A DNA stretch of 64,000 nucleotides from Paranoxybacillus sp035645275. GTDB lineage: Bacteria > Bacillota > Bacilli > Bacillales > Anoxybacillaceae. Positions 34,751 to 43,437 of this stretch are shown one piece after another; within the stretch, counting starts at the first letter, position 1; each line of letters starts with the position of its first letter. The DNA is taken from contig DASQMX010000005.1 in NCBI GenBank assembly GCA_035645275.1, forward strand, positions 62,001 to 126,000, written 5' to 3'. The notes under the pieces were generated by a model. The model searched no databases, had not been told where the DNA came from, and saw nothing but the letters and a program-made list of their open reading frames with translations. A program made the position numbers and the translations under genes.

Positions 34751-36310
34751 TTAGTAAACTACTCTCTCATTATTTATATAAAGTTCAAATTCTCCTTTTC
34801 TTATATTTCGTCGGAGAATTTTTCCAACAGGGCTTTTTGGTACTTCTTTAATAAATACATATTTTCTCGGACGTTTAAATTTAGAAAGGTTTGTATTGTT
34901 TTTGCAATAATGGTCTAGCTCCTGGATTGTGAGCGATGGATCTTTCGGCACGACATAAGCGGATACAATTTGTCCCCAGCGATCATCTTCTTCGCCGATA
35001 ACAGCTACTTCATGTACTTTTGGATGTTTCGCCAAAACATCTTCTACTTCAAGGGGATGAATATTTTCTCCACCGGAAATGATCATATCGTCTACACGTC
35101 CGACAACATATAAATCTCCATCCTCATCTAACATGCCGAGGTCTCCTGTAAAATACCAGCCATCCCTAATCGACTTTTTTGTAGCATCTGGTCTATTCCA
35201 ATAACCTTTGAAGCTTTCAGGGGATTGAATATTTGCAATGATTTCACCTACCTCCCCTTTTTCAACAATATCTTCCGGTGTTGAATTACCATTAGGATCT
35301 GCTCTAACGATGCGAATATTTTGATGTAATCCCGGTTTGCCTGCACATCCTGGTTTTTTCGCAACATTAGGATTGATTGTAAACGTGTAAATTTCTGTGC
35401 TCCCATAATGGTTAATGAAAACTTCTGGGGTCAGCATCTTAACACACTTTTCCGTTAAAGCTATTGTCATTGCCGCACCAGCATAACCAATCTTTTTTAA
35501 GTTGGACAAATTATAATGATGAAATTCTTCATGATTTAAAATGTCATGATATAATGTAGGTACTAAATAAAGCGATGTGATTTCTTCACGTTCCAGTAAT
35601 TCAAGCGCTTTTTTAGCATCGAAATCAGGTAAAATAACGTATTTACCGTTTAAAAACATGATCGATAAAAGAGAGCGCATTCCCATCGTATGATAGAGTG
35701 GCATCGTGCCCAATGTACTTTCTCCATCTTGATATTGGTTTTGAATAATGTGAGCAAGAGCTGCACTGTATTCGTTTTTATGGGTACGTGGAACCCCCTT
35801 TGGTTTTCCAGTTGTTCCAGATGTATAAAGCATAAGTGCTACATCATCGTCATTAATCATTGGTTTTTCAAAACTTTCAGGGCTTCGATCGACGAGTTCA
35901 TTATAATAAATGTCAGCACCTTCTACTTCCCCAATACCAATCAAGATCGGCTTTTGCTGAAAATTCGCTTTCAAAACGGATTCCTGGCTGACGCTTTCGT
36001 ATACAACAGCCGTCGATTCCGCATCGTTTACACAGTACTCGACTTCTTTGACGGACATCCGGAAATTGATCGGTGTGTACACGGCTCCAATTTTTTGAAG
36101 TGCCCAGTAAATGACCGTATTTTCTAGGCGATTTTTCAAAATGATTATTACGCGGTCATGCTGCTTAATACCGATTTTTTGAAGCGATGCTGCTACTTTC
36201 GTCACTTCCTTATGAAACTGTCTGTACGTATACCTTCTGTTGTCTTCCACAACAGCGATGCGGTTCGGAAAGCGTTCAACAGCGAAATCAAAAAGCGTTA
36301 CAAGGTTCAT
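34751..36310 (-). CDS. Acyl-CoA ligase (benzoate/4-hydroxybenzoate-CoA ligase-like, ANL superfamily)
   Basis: A 519-aa AMP-forming ligase. A3 motif is MLYTSGTTGKPKGVPRTH, A5 is NHYGSTEIYTF, A7 is GWYFTGDLG, A8 starts VVGRVDDMIISGGENIHP and the A10 lysine is in KSPVGKILRR. It activates a carboxylic acid to its CoA ester. A BenE transporter and a molybdenum hydroxylase in the same operon point to an aromatic or cyclic acid. ATG 36310 is chosen for the AAAGGAG 8 nt upstream; a longer frame overlaps the previous gene. It follows the iron-sulfur subunit gene by 4 nt. Confidence 0.85.
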   Translation of the reverse strand: MNLVTLFDFAVERFPNRIAVVEDNRRYTYRQFHKEVTKVAASLQKIGIKQHDRVIIILKNRLENTVIYWALQKIGAVYTPINFRMSVKEVEYCVNDAESTAVVYESVSQESVLKANFQQKPILIGIGEVEGADIYYNELVDRSPESFEKPMINDDDVALMLYTSGTTGKPKGVPRTHKNEYSAALAHIIQNQYQDGESTLGTMPLYHTMGMRSLLSIMFLNGKYVILPDFDAKKALELLEREEITSLYLVPTLYHDILNHEEFHHYNLSNLKKIGYAGAAMTIALTEKCVKMLTPEVFINHYGSTEIYTFTINPNVAKKPGCAGKPGLHQNIRIVRADPNGNSTPEDIVEKGEVGEIIANIQSPESFKGYWNRPDATKKSIRDGWYFTGDLGMLDEDGDLYVVGRVDDMIISGGENIHPLEVEDVLAKHPKVHEVAVIGEEDDRWGQIVSAYVVPKDPSLTIQELDHYCKNNTNLSKFKRPRKYVFIKEVPKSPVGKILRRNIRKGEFELYINNERVVY

Positions 36311-36314
36311 GTAA

Positions 36315-36809
36315 TCATCTCCTTTCTGCTTCATAATTTTTACTTCTTTCATCAATTGTTTTTTGAATAGCTTTTATAATACCTTCATAGCCTGTGCAAC
36401 GGCATAAGTGTCCCGATAGCATTTCTTTAATCTCTTGAACAGTTGGGTTCGGATTTTTTTGCAGATAGTCGGTTGTTGACATTAAGATACCCGGGGTACA
36501 GAACCCACACTGAAGACCGTGGCATTGAATAAAATTCCTTTGCAACAGCGTCAATTCACCGTCTTTTGTCAAGCCTTCTACAGTTGTTATCTCCTGTCCA
36601 TCTACCTGTACTGCAAAGATGAGACAGCTTCTGACAGCCGAACCGTTTAAGTGGATCGTACAAGCACCGCACACACCGTGTTCACAGCCTACATGTGTGC
36701 CAGTGAGGCCGCACGTTTCTCGTAAAAAATCGCTTAGCAACATTCTCGACTCGACTCGTTCTTGATATTGTTTTCCGTTTATTATAACTTCAATATCATG
36801 AACACTCAT
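36315..36809 (-). CDS. Molybdenum hydroxylase, 2Fe-2S subunit (CoxS-type)
   Basis: A 164-aa protein with two [2Fe-2S] domains. The plant-ferredoxin-type cluster has Cys in GCEHGVCGACTIHLNG and VRSC, and the alpha-helical cluster in CHGLQCGFCTPGILM and LCRCTGYEGII. This is the electron-transfer small subunit of xanthine dehydrogenase/CO dehydrogenase-type enzymes. ATG 36809 is chosen; it overlaps the flavin subunit gene by 14 nt, with AAGAGGTG as ribosome binding site. It passes electrons between the molybdenum site and FAD. Confidence 0.92.
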   Translation of the reverse strand: MSVHDIEVIINGKQYQERVESRMLLSDFLRETCGLTGTHVGCEHGVCGACTIHLNGSAVRSCLIFAVQVDGQEITTVEGLTKDGELTLLQRNFIQCHGLQCGFCTPGILMSTTDYLQKNPNPTVQEIKEMLSGHLCRCTGYEGIIKAIQKTIDERSKNYEAERR

Positions 36810-37683
36810 TGTTTTCACCTCTTGCTCGTTCGTAAGCTGATTTTACTGTACGCACTGCCAATTTTTTCGCCAGGTGTCTTCTGTAATCAGCGGTTGCGTG
36901 CAGATCTGATTCGGGATCTACCATTTCATCAACAATATCGGCAATTTTATTTAAAAGGGAATCAGACAAATCCTCTCCTTTCATCAACTCATTTGCCTCT
37001 GTAATCAACAATGGAACCGCATCAACGCCTCCCAAAACCAGTCTAACTTTTGAAATGCGGTCCTGACTATCGATTGACAATTGACAGGCAGAGGCAACGA
37101 GAGCAAAGTCACCGTGGCGTCGTGAAATTTCATGAAATGAATATCCAGTCCTTCCTTCCTGCACCGGAATGTGAATTTCCGTCAACAACTCATTCGGCAT
37201 AATATCGGTTGTTAAATAAGTGACAAAAAAATCCTCCACGTTTACTTCCCGCACTTCATCTTTAGAAGCAATATGAAGCGTTCCACCGAGTGCCATTAAT
37301 GATAGAGGAATTTCAGCTGTTGGATCAGCATGAACAAGACTTCCTCCGAATGTTCCACGATTCCTCGTCTGAACGTGACCTATATAAGGAACAGCTTCAC
37401 TCAGAAGCCCCAGATGTTTTTGGACTGCATCTGACATTTCAATTTCGGTCTGCCTCGTTAACGCGCCAATTTTCATTTTGCTACCGTCAAACTCAATGAA
37501 TTGCAAATCTTTCAGCTGGTTAATATCAATTAAGCATTCAGGTGTTGATAGTCTCATGTTCATAATCGGTACGAGGCTTTGACCTCCGGCAATTATTTTG
37601 CCGTCAAATCCTACTTCTTCTAAAATTGCAAGTGCTTCATCTACTGTTTTTGGGCAATAATAGTCAAATTTTCCCGGTTTCAT
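36796..37683 (-). CDS. Molybdenum hydroxylase, FAD-binding subunit (CoxM-type)
   Basis: A 295-aa FAD subunit. IIAGGQSLVPIMNMRLSTPE and VQTRNRGTFGGSLVHADPTAE are the two FAD-binding motifs of the CoxM/XdhB family, and the C-terminal CO-dehydrogenase flavoprotein domain ends with ADYRRHLAKKLAVRTV. It starts at ATG 37683 after GGAGAGGGGG, and overlaps the iron-sulfur subunit gene. It passes electrons to the final acceptor, which is not known here. Confidence 0.92.
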   Translation of the reverse strand: MKPGKFDYYCPKTVDEALAILEEVGFDGKIIAGGQSLVPIMNMRLSTPECLIDINQLKDLQFIEFDGSKMKIGALTRQTEIEMSDAVQKHLGLLSEAVPYIGHVQTRNRGTFGGSLVHADPTAEIPLSLMALGGTLHIASKDEVREVNVEDFFVTYLTTDIMPNELLTEIHIPVQEGRTGYSFHEISRRHGDFALVASACQLSIDSQDRISKVRLVLGGVDAVPLLITEANELMKGEDLSDSLLNKIADIVDEMVDPESDLHATADYRRHLAKKLAVRTVKSAYERARGENNECS

Positions 37684-37709
37684 GCCCCCTCTCCTTTCTA
37701 TCATTCTAC

Positions 37710-38165
37710 TTAAACGGATTGTTCGCTTTTCTCCAGTTCTTTATTAAATTTTTTAAAGAAATCCTGAATGATCAACTTCGCAACGCCGTTTAACATTCTT
37801 TGGCCGACCATCGCCACTTTACCACCAACTTCAGCATCGTACGTATAGTTCAACTCCGTTTTGTTTTCGTCAATCGGAACGAGATCCACCGCTCCAGTTG
37901 CTTCGACACTTCCAGGACCTCCTTCTCCTTTTACAATGAGCTTATAATGGTTCGGTTTTTGAACATCGGCAACTTCAATTGTTGATTCATATTTTCCTTT
38001 AACAGCAGCAATACCGATGGACAATACCGCTTCATATTTGTTCTCTTCAACAGTCTCTAGTTTTGCACAGCCCATGATACAGTTTTTTAATGCCTGTGGA
38101 TCAAGTAACACATCCCATGCCTTTTCGATTCCTGCATTCAATGTTATTCTTCCGCTTCCGTTCAT
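37710..38165 (-). CDS. CoxG-type SRPBCC protein
   Basis: A 151-aa START/SRPBCC-fold protein of the CoxG family: ITLNAGIEKAWDVLLDPQAL, a GCAKLETVEENKYEAVLSIG stretch and LSIGIAAVKGKYES. In CO-oxidising bacteria CoxG recruits the hydroxylase to the membrane; here it is probably an assembly or membrane-docking partner of the molybdenum enzyme. It overlaps the large-subunit gene by 4 nt (ATGA), which implies coupled translation. Confidence 0.85.
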   Translation of the reverse strand: MNGSGRITLNAGIEKAWDVLLDPQALKNCIMGCAKLETVEENKYEAVLSIGIAAVKGKYESTIEVADVQKPNHYKLIVKGEGGPGSVEATGAVDLVPIDENKTELNYTYDAEVGGKVAMVGQRMLNGVAKLIIQDFFKKFNKELEKSEQSV

Positions 38166-40579
38166 GATAATCCCCCCTGTTTTATTGACCGGTTAATCAT
38201 ATTCCATACTTTATTAGGTGTTACAGGTAGTGAGTCGATAGTCACGCCGTACGGCTTCAACGCATCGTTTACTGCGTTAGCAATAACAACGGGTGCACTC
38301 ATTGTATTTCCTTCTCCAAGACCTTTTGCACCAAGTGGTGTAATCGGCGAAGGAGTTTCAATATGTTTAATAGTAATTTTCGGTATTTCTGGCGCTGTAG
38401 GGCATAAGTAATCCATAAATGATCCAGTTAAAAACTGCCCCTTGTCATCGTAGACAAGCTCTTCATACATGGCACCACCAAGTCCATGCACAAGACCTCC
38501 TAAAATTTGTCCATCAACAATAAGCGGATTGAGTAATCTGCCGGCATCATGGACCGTGTAATAATCAAGAATATGGATTTCTCCTGTTTCTGGATCGATT
38601 TCCACCGTGACTAAATCAGCTACAAAACCATACGTAATTGATGAGTTAATAAGGTCGTTATCATCCGGCGGCTCTGCCTGAGCTGTGTAATAGGCTGTTT
38701 CATAAATCCCTGGTTCCATTCCTTCTGGCAAAGAAAGCGGATTCCAATGTGCTGTTCCAACAACCCGCTTAATGGATAAGGACTTAGCTGGATCTTTTTT
38801 TGAAACAATCTGTCCGTTTTCAATAGTTAAGTCACCTTCGTCAGTCTGCAAAAAGTGAGCTGCAATTTTAATGAGCTTGCGCTTTACTTTTTGAGCTGCG
38901 TAATAAACGGCACTTGATCCGAGTGATGCAAAACGGCTTGAATAACTTCCAGATGCGATAGACCATGCACTTGTAGCCGTATCGAGTTCAGCTACGATGT
39001 TAATTTTGTCATACGGAATGCCTAGTACCTCGGAAACGATTTGGCTTGCAACGGTTTCATGTCCCTGGCCAGAGGGAGTTGTACTGATGCGAACATTAAC
39101 ATTTCCCATCGGATCCATCGAAATTGTCGCTGCTTCTGTACAACCTGATTTCGGTAATCCTGCTCTCCTTTCTTCTGGGGTCAGTGCAATTGTAATGTAT
39201 CCCATATTGGAACCGGACGGTTCAACGATAACCGCTAGACCCACACCGAGCAGTTTTCCTTTCTTTCTCGCTTCCATTTGCTTTTTTCTAAATTCTTCAT
39301 ATTTCCCAGTTTTCAACAACAGATCAAACGCTTTTTCATAATCGCCGCTATCATACACTCCACCAGATGCGGTTTTGTAGGGGAACTGCTCTTTTTTAAT
39401 TAAATTTCGTCTGATAACATCCGCTGGATCCATTTCTAATTCATCAGCAATCATTTGCATGATCCGTTCAAGAGGAAAATACGTTTCCTGCCCGCCGTAT
39501 CCTCGGATGAGCCCAGTTGGCAATTTATTCGTCATTACTGCATACGCATCGATCATTAAGTTTGGAATGTCATAGGCACCTGTTGTGTTTGCGTGGTTCC
39601 GGTACAGACAAGCAGGTTCTGGTGCCCGGATATACGCACCAACGTTGTCTATGATTTTCATTTTTAAGCCGAGTACTTTTCCGTCATTTTTCACTGCCGC
39701 TTCAATGTACGTCACGCGATCTGTGCAACTTGAACTGGCTGCCAAATGTTCCTGCCGGTCTTCGATCCATTTCACTGGACATCCCACGAGACGGCTGACC
39801 ACAGAACAAAGTACGATGTATGGGTATATACCCGCTTTAATTCCATAGCTACCACCAATATCTTTCGGGATGATGATCCGTAGCCGGTTACTAGGTATTT
39901 TTAACGCACCGGCCATAATAGAGTGGAGAATAAACGGACCGTGGAAGTTCGCGTGAACCGTATAACTATCAGAGCTTATTTCATATTGCGCAATAATACC
40001 GTATGTTTCAACTGGCGTAGCGGAATATTTTGGGAAATGAAAGCGGTGTTTTATGATTCTGTCCGCTTGCTGAAATGCCTTATCGACATCTCCGTAGTGA
40101 AACGTTCGATGATTGGCTATGTTCGAGCCGACATTTTCATGTAAAACAGGTGATCCTTCTTCGAGTGCACGTTCAATGTCTACAAGCGGTTCAAGCGTTT
40201 TGTATTTCACCTTAATTTTTTCTAAAGCATCTTCCGCAATATAACGGTTTTTTGCCACTACAACCGCTACCGGCTCGCCAACGTAACGCACTTTGTCAAT
40301 GGCAATTGGATAGTATTCAACAGGCGCACTTACTCCAACACCGAAAGGATTTAACAATGGTTGAACATCCTTTCCTGTGACTACACCTTTTACTCCTGGA
40401 ATTTTCAGTGCTTCAGAATAATCAATTGAGACGATGTTTGCATGAGGATAAGGACTTCTTAAAATAGCCACATGAGCAGTATTAGGTGGCGTTCCGATAT
40501 CATCGATATATTTTCCCTGCCCTGTCAGTAGTCTTTTATCTTCTACACGTGTTACTCTTTTACCAACCACTTTACTCAT
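38162..40579 (-). CDS. Molybdenum hydroxylase, molybdopterin-binding large subunit (CoxL-like)
   Basis: An 805-aa xanthine dehydrogenase-family large subunit. It begins KRVTRVEDKRLLTGQGKYID, has GGSYGIKAG and the LPTGLIRGYGGQETYFPLER region near the Mo site, and the C-terminal GAKGLGEGNTMSAPVVIANA with the catalytic Glu. It lacks the AYxCSFR active-site loop of true CO dehydrogenase and the PYRGAGR form, so it is neither form I nor form II CODH by eye. It likely hydroxylates or dehydrogenates an organic acid or its CoA ester. It overlaps mocA by 8 nt. Confidence 0.88.
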   Translation of the reverse strand: MSKVVGKRVTRVEDKRLLTGQGKYIDDIGTPPNTAHVAILRSPYPHANIVSIDYSEALKIPGVKGVVTGKDVQPLLNPFGVGVSAPVEYYPIAIDKVRYVGEPVAVVVAKNRYIAEDALEKIKVKYKTLEPLVDIERALEEGSPVLHENVGSNIANHRTFHYGDVDKAFQQADRIIKHRFHFPKYSATPVETYGIIAQYEISSDSYTVHANFHGPFILHSIMAGALKIPSNRLRIIIPKDIGGSYGIKAGIYPYIVLCSVVSRLVGCPVKWIEDRQEHLAASSSCTDRVTYIEAAVKNDGKVLGLKMKIIDNVGAYIRAPEPACLYRNHANTTGAYDIPNLMIDAYAVMTNKLPTGLIRGYGGQETYFPLERIMQMIADELEMDPADVIRRNLIKKEQFPYKTASGGVYDSGDYEKAFDLLLKTGKYEEFRKKQMEARKKGKLLGVGLAVIVEPSGSNMGYITIALTPEERRAGLPKSGCTEAATISMDPMGNVNVRISTTPSGQGHETVASQIVSEVLGIPYDKINIVAELDTATSAWSIASGSYSSRFASLGSSAVYYAAQKVKRKLIKIAAHFLQTDEGDLTIENGQIVSKKDPAKSLSIKRVVGTAHWNPLSLPEGMEPGIYETAYYTAQAEPPDDNDLINSSITYGFVADLVTVEIDPETGEIHILDYYTVHDAGRLLNPLIVDGQILGGLVHGLGGAMYEELVYDDKGQFLTGSFMDYLCPTAPEIPKITIKHIETPSPITPLGAKGLGEGNTMSAPVVIANAVNDALKPYGVTIDSLPVTPNKVWNMINRSIKQGGLS

Positions 40580-41183
40580 TTAAACTTACCTCCTTCCAAA
40601 GAAGATGTTCATAGTCTTCTGGTGTATCAATATCACCTGGAAATGGTTTATCGATGCTAGCAAAACGGATCTTATTGGAGAACGTTTTTAAAACGGATCT
40701 TGCACCTTCATCTCCTGTTACATTTAAAAGATGCGGAAACATCGAGCAGTCAAACAGAACAGGATGTCCTCTTTTCGATTGATATCTTGCTTGGACAATG
40801 AGGGACACCTCATTCGATTCGTAACATCGAATTACTGCATCTATATCATCCGATGAGACAAGCGGCTGGTCACCGAGTAATACAACGGCAGCATCAATCT
40901 TTAAAGGTAGATTCATCACCCCTGCTTTTAATGATGTTGACATTCCTTGTTCTGCATGCTCATTAAAAACTAATTTGCTCACGTACGACCTAGAAACTTC
41001 ATTCCTAAGCTCGACAATTCCCGGATTGATTACGACAACCATACCGCTTAAACGTGACTTTATACTTTCATCAATCACGTGTCGAACCATGGTTTTACCT
41101 TTGTATGGAAGAAGCAGCTTTGGTTTTCCCATGCGCTTCGAAAAGCCTGAGGCCAAGATAATTCCCCATATGTTTTTTCTCAT
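40572..41183 (-). CDS. Molybdenum cofactor cytidylyltransferase-like (MocA/MobA family)
   Basis: A 203-aa nucleotidyltransferase. The NTP-binding start reads GIILASGFSKRMGKPKLLLP, and VVLLGDQPLVS carries the metal-binding Asp. This is the MocA/PucB group, which makes the molybdopterin cytosine dinucleotide form of the cofactor used by xanthine dehydrogenase-family enzymes. Its overlap with the large-subunit gene shows it is dedicated to this hydroxylase. Confidence 0.85.
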   Translation of the reverse strand: MRKNIWGIILASGFSKRMGKPKLLLPYKGKTMVRHVIDESIKSRLSGMVVVINPGIVELRNEVSRSYVSKLVFNEHAEQGMSTSLKAGVMNLPLKIDAAVVLLGDQPLVSSDDIDAVIRCYESNEVSLIVQARYQSKRGHPVLFDCSMFPHLLNVTGDEGARSVLKTFSNKIRFASIDKPFPGDIDTPEDYEHLLWKEVSLNE

Positions 41184-41207
41184 CTGTATAATAGACTGGC
41201 ACCTCCT

Positions 41208-42299
41208 TCATACGGAGTTAGCCGTACACGCCAGTTGCGACAACTTCTTCCCAGTTCCGCTTCTATATACGATCATGATTTCAGCCAAAATACTGAGTGC
41301 GATTTCTTCTGGTGTTTTGGCTCCGATATCAAGTCCAATTGGGCTGTGGATGCGATGGACATTCTCATTTGATATAAGAGTGGTGCTTGTCGCAATCAAT
41401 CTATCGGTTCTTTTTCTCGGTCCTAGTAGTCCAATGTAGGCAACACCTGAATCCAAAATAGATTCTAAAATTTCCCTATCATGCAGGAAGTTGTGTGTCA
41501 TAACGACAACATATGAGTTTCCATGAAGAGAAACGTTTGGTATGCTACCAGCAGGATATACATGAATGAAATCGGCTTCTTGAAAATTTTGTTCATTGCA
41601 ATAAGATGGACGATGATCGAGCACAGTCACTAACCATTTCAAATTTTTTGCCATCTTGACAAGCGGAATGGCATCGGGACCTGCACCGAAAACGATAAGA
41701 TGAGGCGGTGGACTTGTTGATTCGTAGTACACGTACAAATCTTGTTCGCCACCTAAATAAACCATTTCATTTTTCAAATTCCTTTTTCTCATCATATAAT
41801 CGACAGCAATCTCATGAACGGAGATGGGTGGGGCACTATTGTTGAAAGCACCATCAATGATCCACATTTTCCCTTGAAGCGATTCGTCTTTCGCTTTCAC
41901 AATGGTGACAGTGTGCAGCGTTTTTTGGAGGAAATCCGAAAAGTATTGATCAATAATAGTTGCTTTTTCAGGTTGTTTGGTAGGAAGATACGGTTGTAAA
42001 AAAATATTCATTTTCCCGTTACAACCAATCCCCAGTCCCCAAACGATGTCATCGTCTCCGTAAAAATCGTAATGGATGACTGTCGGTTTTCCAGTCTCAA
42101 GAACCTTCATGGCGTGTTCAATAATGTCTGATTCAACGCATCCACCACTTAAAAGCCCAGTGAGCTTCCAGTCTTCTGAAATGAAGCACTTTGCTCCTGT
42201 TTTTTGATAAGTAGAGCCTTCTGTCGAAATGATCGTTCCAAGTACACCTGAAAGCCCTTCCCTTTTACAACGTTCTAATTCTTTTTTTATCGTAATCAC
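41208..42299 (-). CDS. XdhC/CoxI family molybdenum-enzyme maturation protein
   Basis: A 363-aa XdhC protein. The N-terminal domain shows VLGTIISTEGSTYQKTGAKC and TGLLSGGCVESDIIEHA; the C-terminal Rossmann domain has LIVFGAGPDAIPLVKMA and IGLLGPRKRTDR. XdhC proteins bind and insert the (often sulfurated) molybdenum cofactor into xanthine dehydrogenase-type enzymes. GTG 42299 follows GAGGGGG and gives the normal family start. It overlaps the response regulator gene by 35 nt. Confidence 0.87.
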   Translation of the reverse strand: MITIKKELERCKREGLSGVLGTIISTEGSTYQKTGAKCFISEDWKLTGLLSGGCVESDIIEHAMKVLETGKPTVIHYDFYGDDDIVWGLGIGCNGKMNIFLQPYLPTKQPEKATIIDQYFSDFLQKTLHTVTIVKAKDESLQGKMWIIDGAFNNSAPPISVHEIAVDYMMRKRNLKNEMVYLGGEQDLYVYYESTSPPPHLIVFGAGPDAIPLVKMAKNLKWLVTVLDHRPSYCNEQNFQEADFIHVYPAGSIPNVSLHGNSYVVVMTHNFLHDREILESILDSGVAYIGLLGPRKRTDRLIATSTTLISNENVHRIHSPIGLDIGAKTPEEIALSILAEIMIVYRSGTGKKLSQLACTANSV

Positions 42300-43062
42300 G
42301 GCTTCCCCCTCGTTCCTGAAAATGGAATTGTTCCCGATATTCACTCGGCGTTTTTCCCACAATTTTTTTGAAAGTGGTCGCAAAGTAACTAGGGTTAGCA
42401 AATCCAGTATTATTAGCTATAACTTCAATCGGTAGAATAGAAAATCTAAGTAAGCTTTTCGCTTTCTGTACTCTAACAAATGACAAATATTCCACAAACG
42501 TCATACCGACTTCTTCTTTAAACAATCGGCTGAAATAGGATGGACTTAAGTATACCTGGTCTGCTACCTCCTTTAGTGTAAGAGAGTATCCATAGTTCAT
42601 CTGAATAAACTGAATAGCACTTTCAATAGGGTTTTTTAAGTCTGAAGAAAATTTAATATTACCATTGATAGTTTGATTAAGCTCTTGATTGAGTCCCAGA
42701 GGTAAAATTCGATCGAATGTTTGATACAATTCATTTCTGGAAAGCGGTTTCAACAAATACGCCGAAAAACCTGAATTGATAGCTTCCTGTACAAACTCAA
42801 ACATTTTCAACTGCGTCACTACAATAACTGGTAAGTCTGAATATAGTTGTAACGCTGACTTTCCGAATTTAATTCCGTCCATATCCGGTAATGAGATATC
42901 CAAAATTAGCATACTTGGACGATTTTGTTTCAGAAGAGTCATACCCCTTTGAGCTGTATTTGCCTCGTAAATGGTAAGAAAACGAAATTTACTGTCCTCG
43001 ATGAATGTTCTAATTTCCTTTCTTGCATACTTGTCATCATCAACAATTAATATTTCAGCCAA
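42265..43062 (-). CDS. Response regulator with AraC-type DNA-binding domain
   Basis: A 265-aa two-component regulator. The receiver domain (1-120) has acidic DDD at 8-10, phospho-acceptor Asp in LILDISLPDMDG, Thr in IVVTQ and Lys in LLKPLS. The C-terminal AraC domain (about 150-250) has two helix-turn-helix motifs (LTLKEVADQVYLSPSYFSRL and EVIANNTGFANPSYFATTFK). It is the first gene of the Mo-hydroxylase operon, starting with TTG 43062 after AAGGAGGG. No histidine kinase is in the window, so it is an orphan here. It probably controls this catabolic operon. Confidence 0.85.
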   Translation of the reverse strand: MAEILIVDDDKYARKEIRTFIEDSKFRFLTIYEANTAQRGMTLLKQNRPSMLILDISLPDMDGIKFGKSALQLYSDLPVIVVTQLKMFEFVQEAINSGFSAYLLKPLSRNELYQTFDRILPLGLNQELNQTINGNIKFSSDLKNPIESAIQFIQMNYGYSLTLKEVADQVYLSPSYFSRLFKEEVGMTFVEYLSFVRVQKAKSLLRFSILPIEVIANNTGFANPSYFATTFKKIVGKTPSEYREQFHFQERGGSRDYDKKRIRTL

Positions 43063-43437
43063 TTGTTACCCTCCTTGCTTATATGATAGATAATAACCGC
43101 TTTCAATTGTTTTAAAATTTTACTTTTTTATTTTTAATTTTTTGTTTTTTAAATTTTCTGAATAATATTAGTACAAAAAACCGGCATTTGAGTACAAACA
43201 ACAAATGCCGGCCAGTCAGCCTCCTATATATGACATTTATATGACATTTTGGTTTTATTTTTCATCATGCAAATATATTCCGTTCACTTACCAGACTAAC
43301 GGCCGTTACGTGTTTCCAAAATACAACAGATTGCCATTTCTATTTCTTCCCTGCTTTCTTCGAACAGATTAAGTCTCGTAGCTGACTCCCCCTACTTAAC
43401 CGATTTTACACTGTCTACTTTTGGAATCGCAATGTAC
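43063..43437. other. Regulatory gap before the Mo-hydroxylase operon
   Basis: It contains the hairpin at 43181-43211, flanked by GTACAAA repeats, and at 43398-43422 a sequence (AACCGATTTTACACTGTCTA) that recurs at 57740. No gene was seen. The promoter of the operon should lie within 43063-43180, but no clear -35/-10 pair was identified. Confidence 0.4.
43181..43211 (-). terminator. Strong hairpin upstream of the response regulator
   Basis: CCGGCATTTG and CAAATGCCGG form a perfect 10-bp stem with an 11-nt loop; on the minus strand TTTTTTG follows. It may end transcripts of the DUF2157 gene, or act as an attenuator or operator dyad for the operon that starts 120 nt downstream. Confidence 0.65.

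Noticed and set aside
38162..40579. Carbon monoxide dehydrogenase (CoxL) as the enzyme function
   Set aside because: Neither the AYxCSFR nor PYRGAGR active-site loop is seen, and the neighbours are a CoA ligase, crotonase and BenE transporter.
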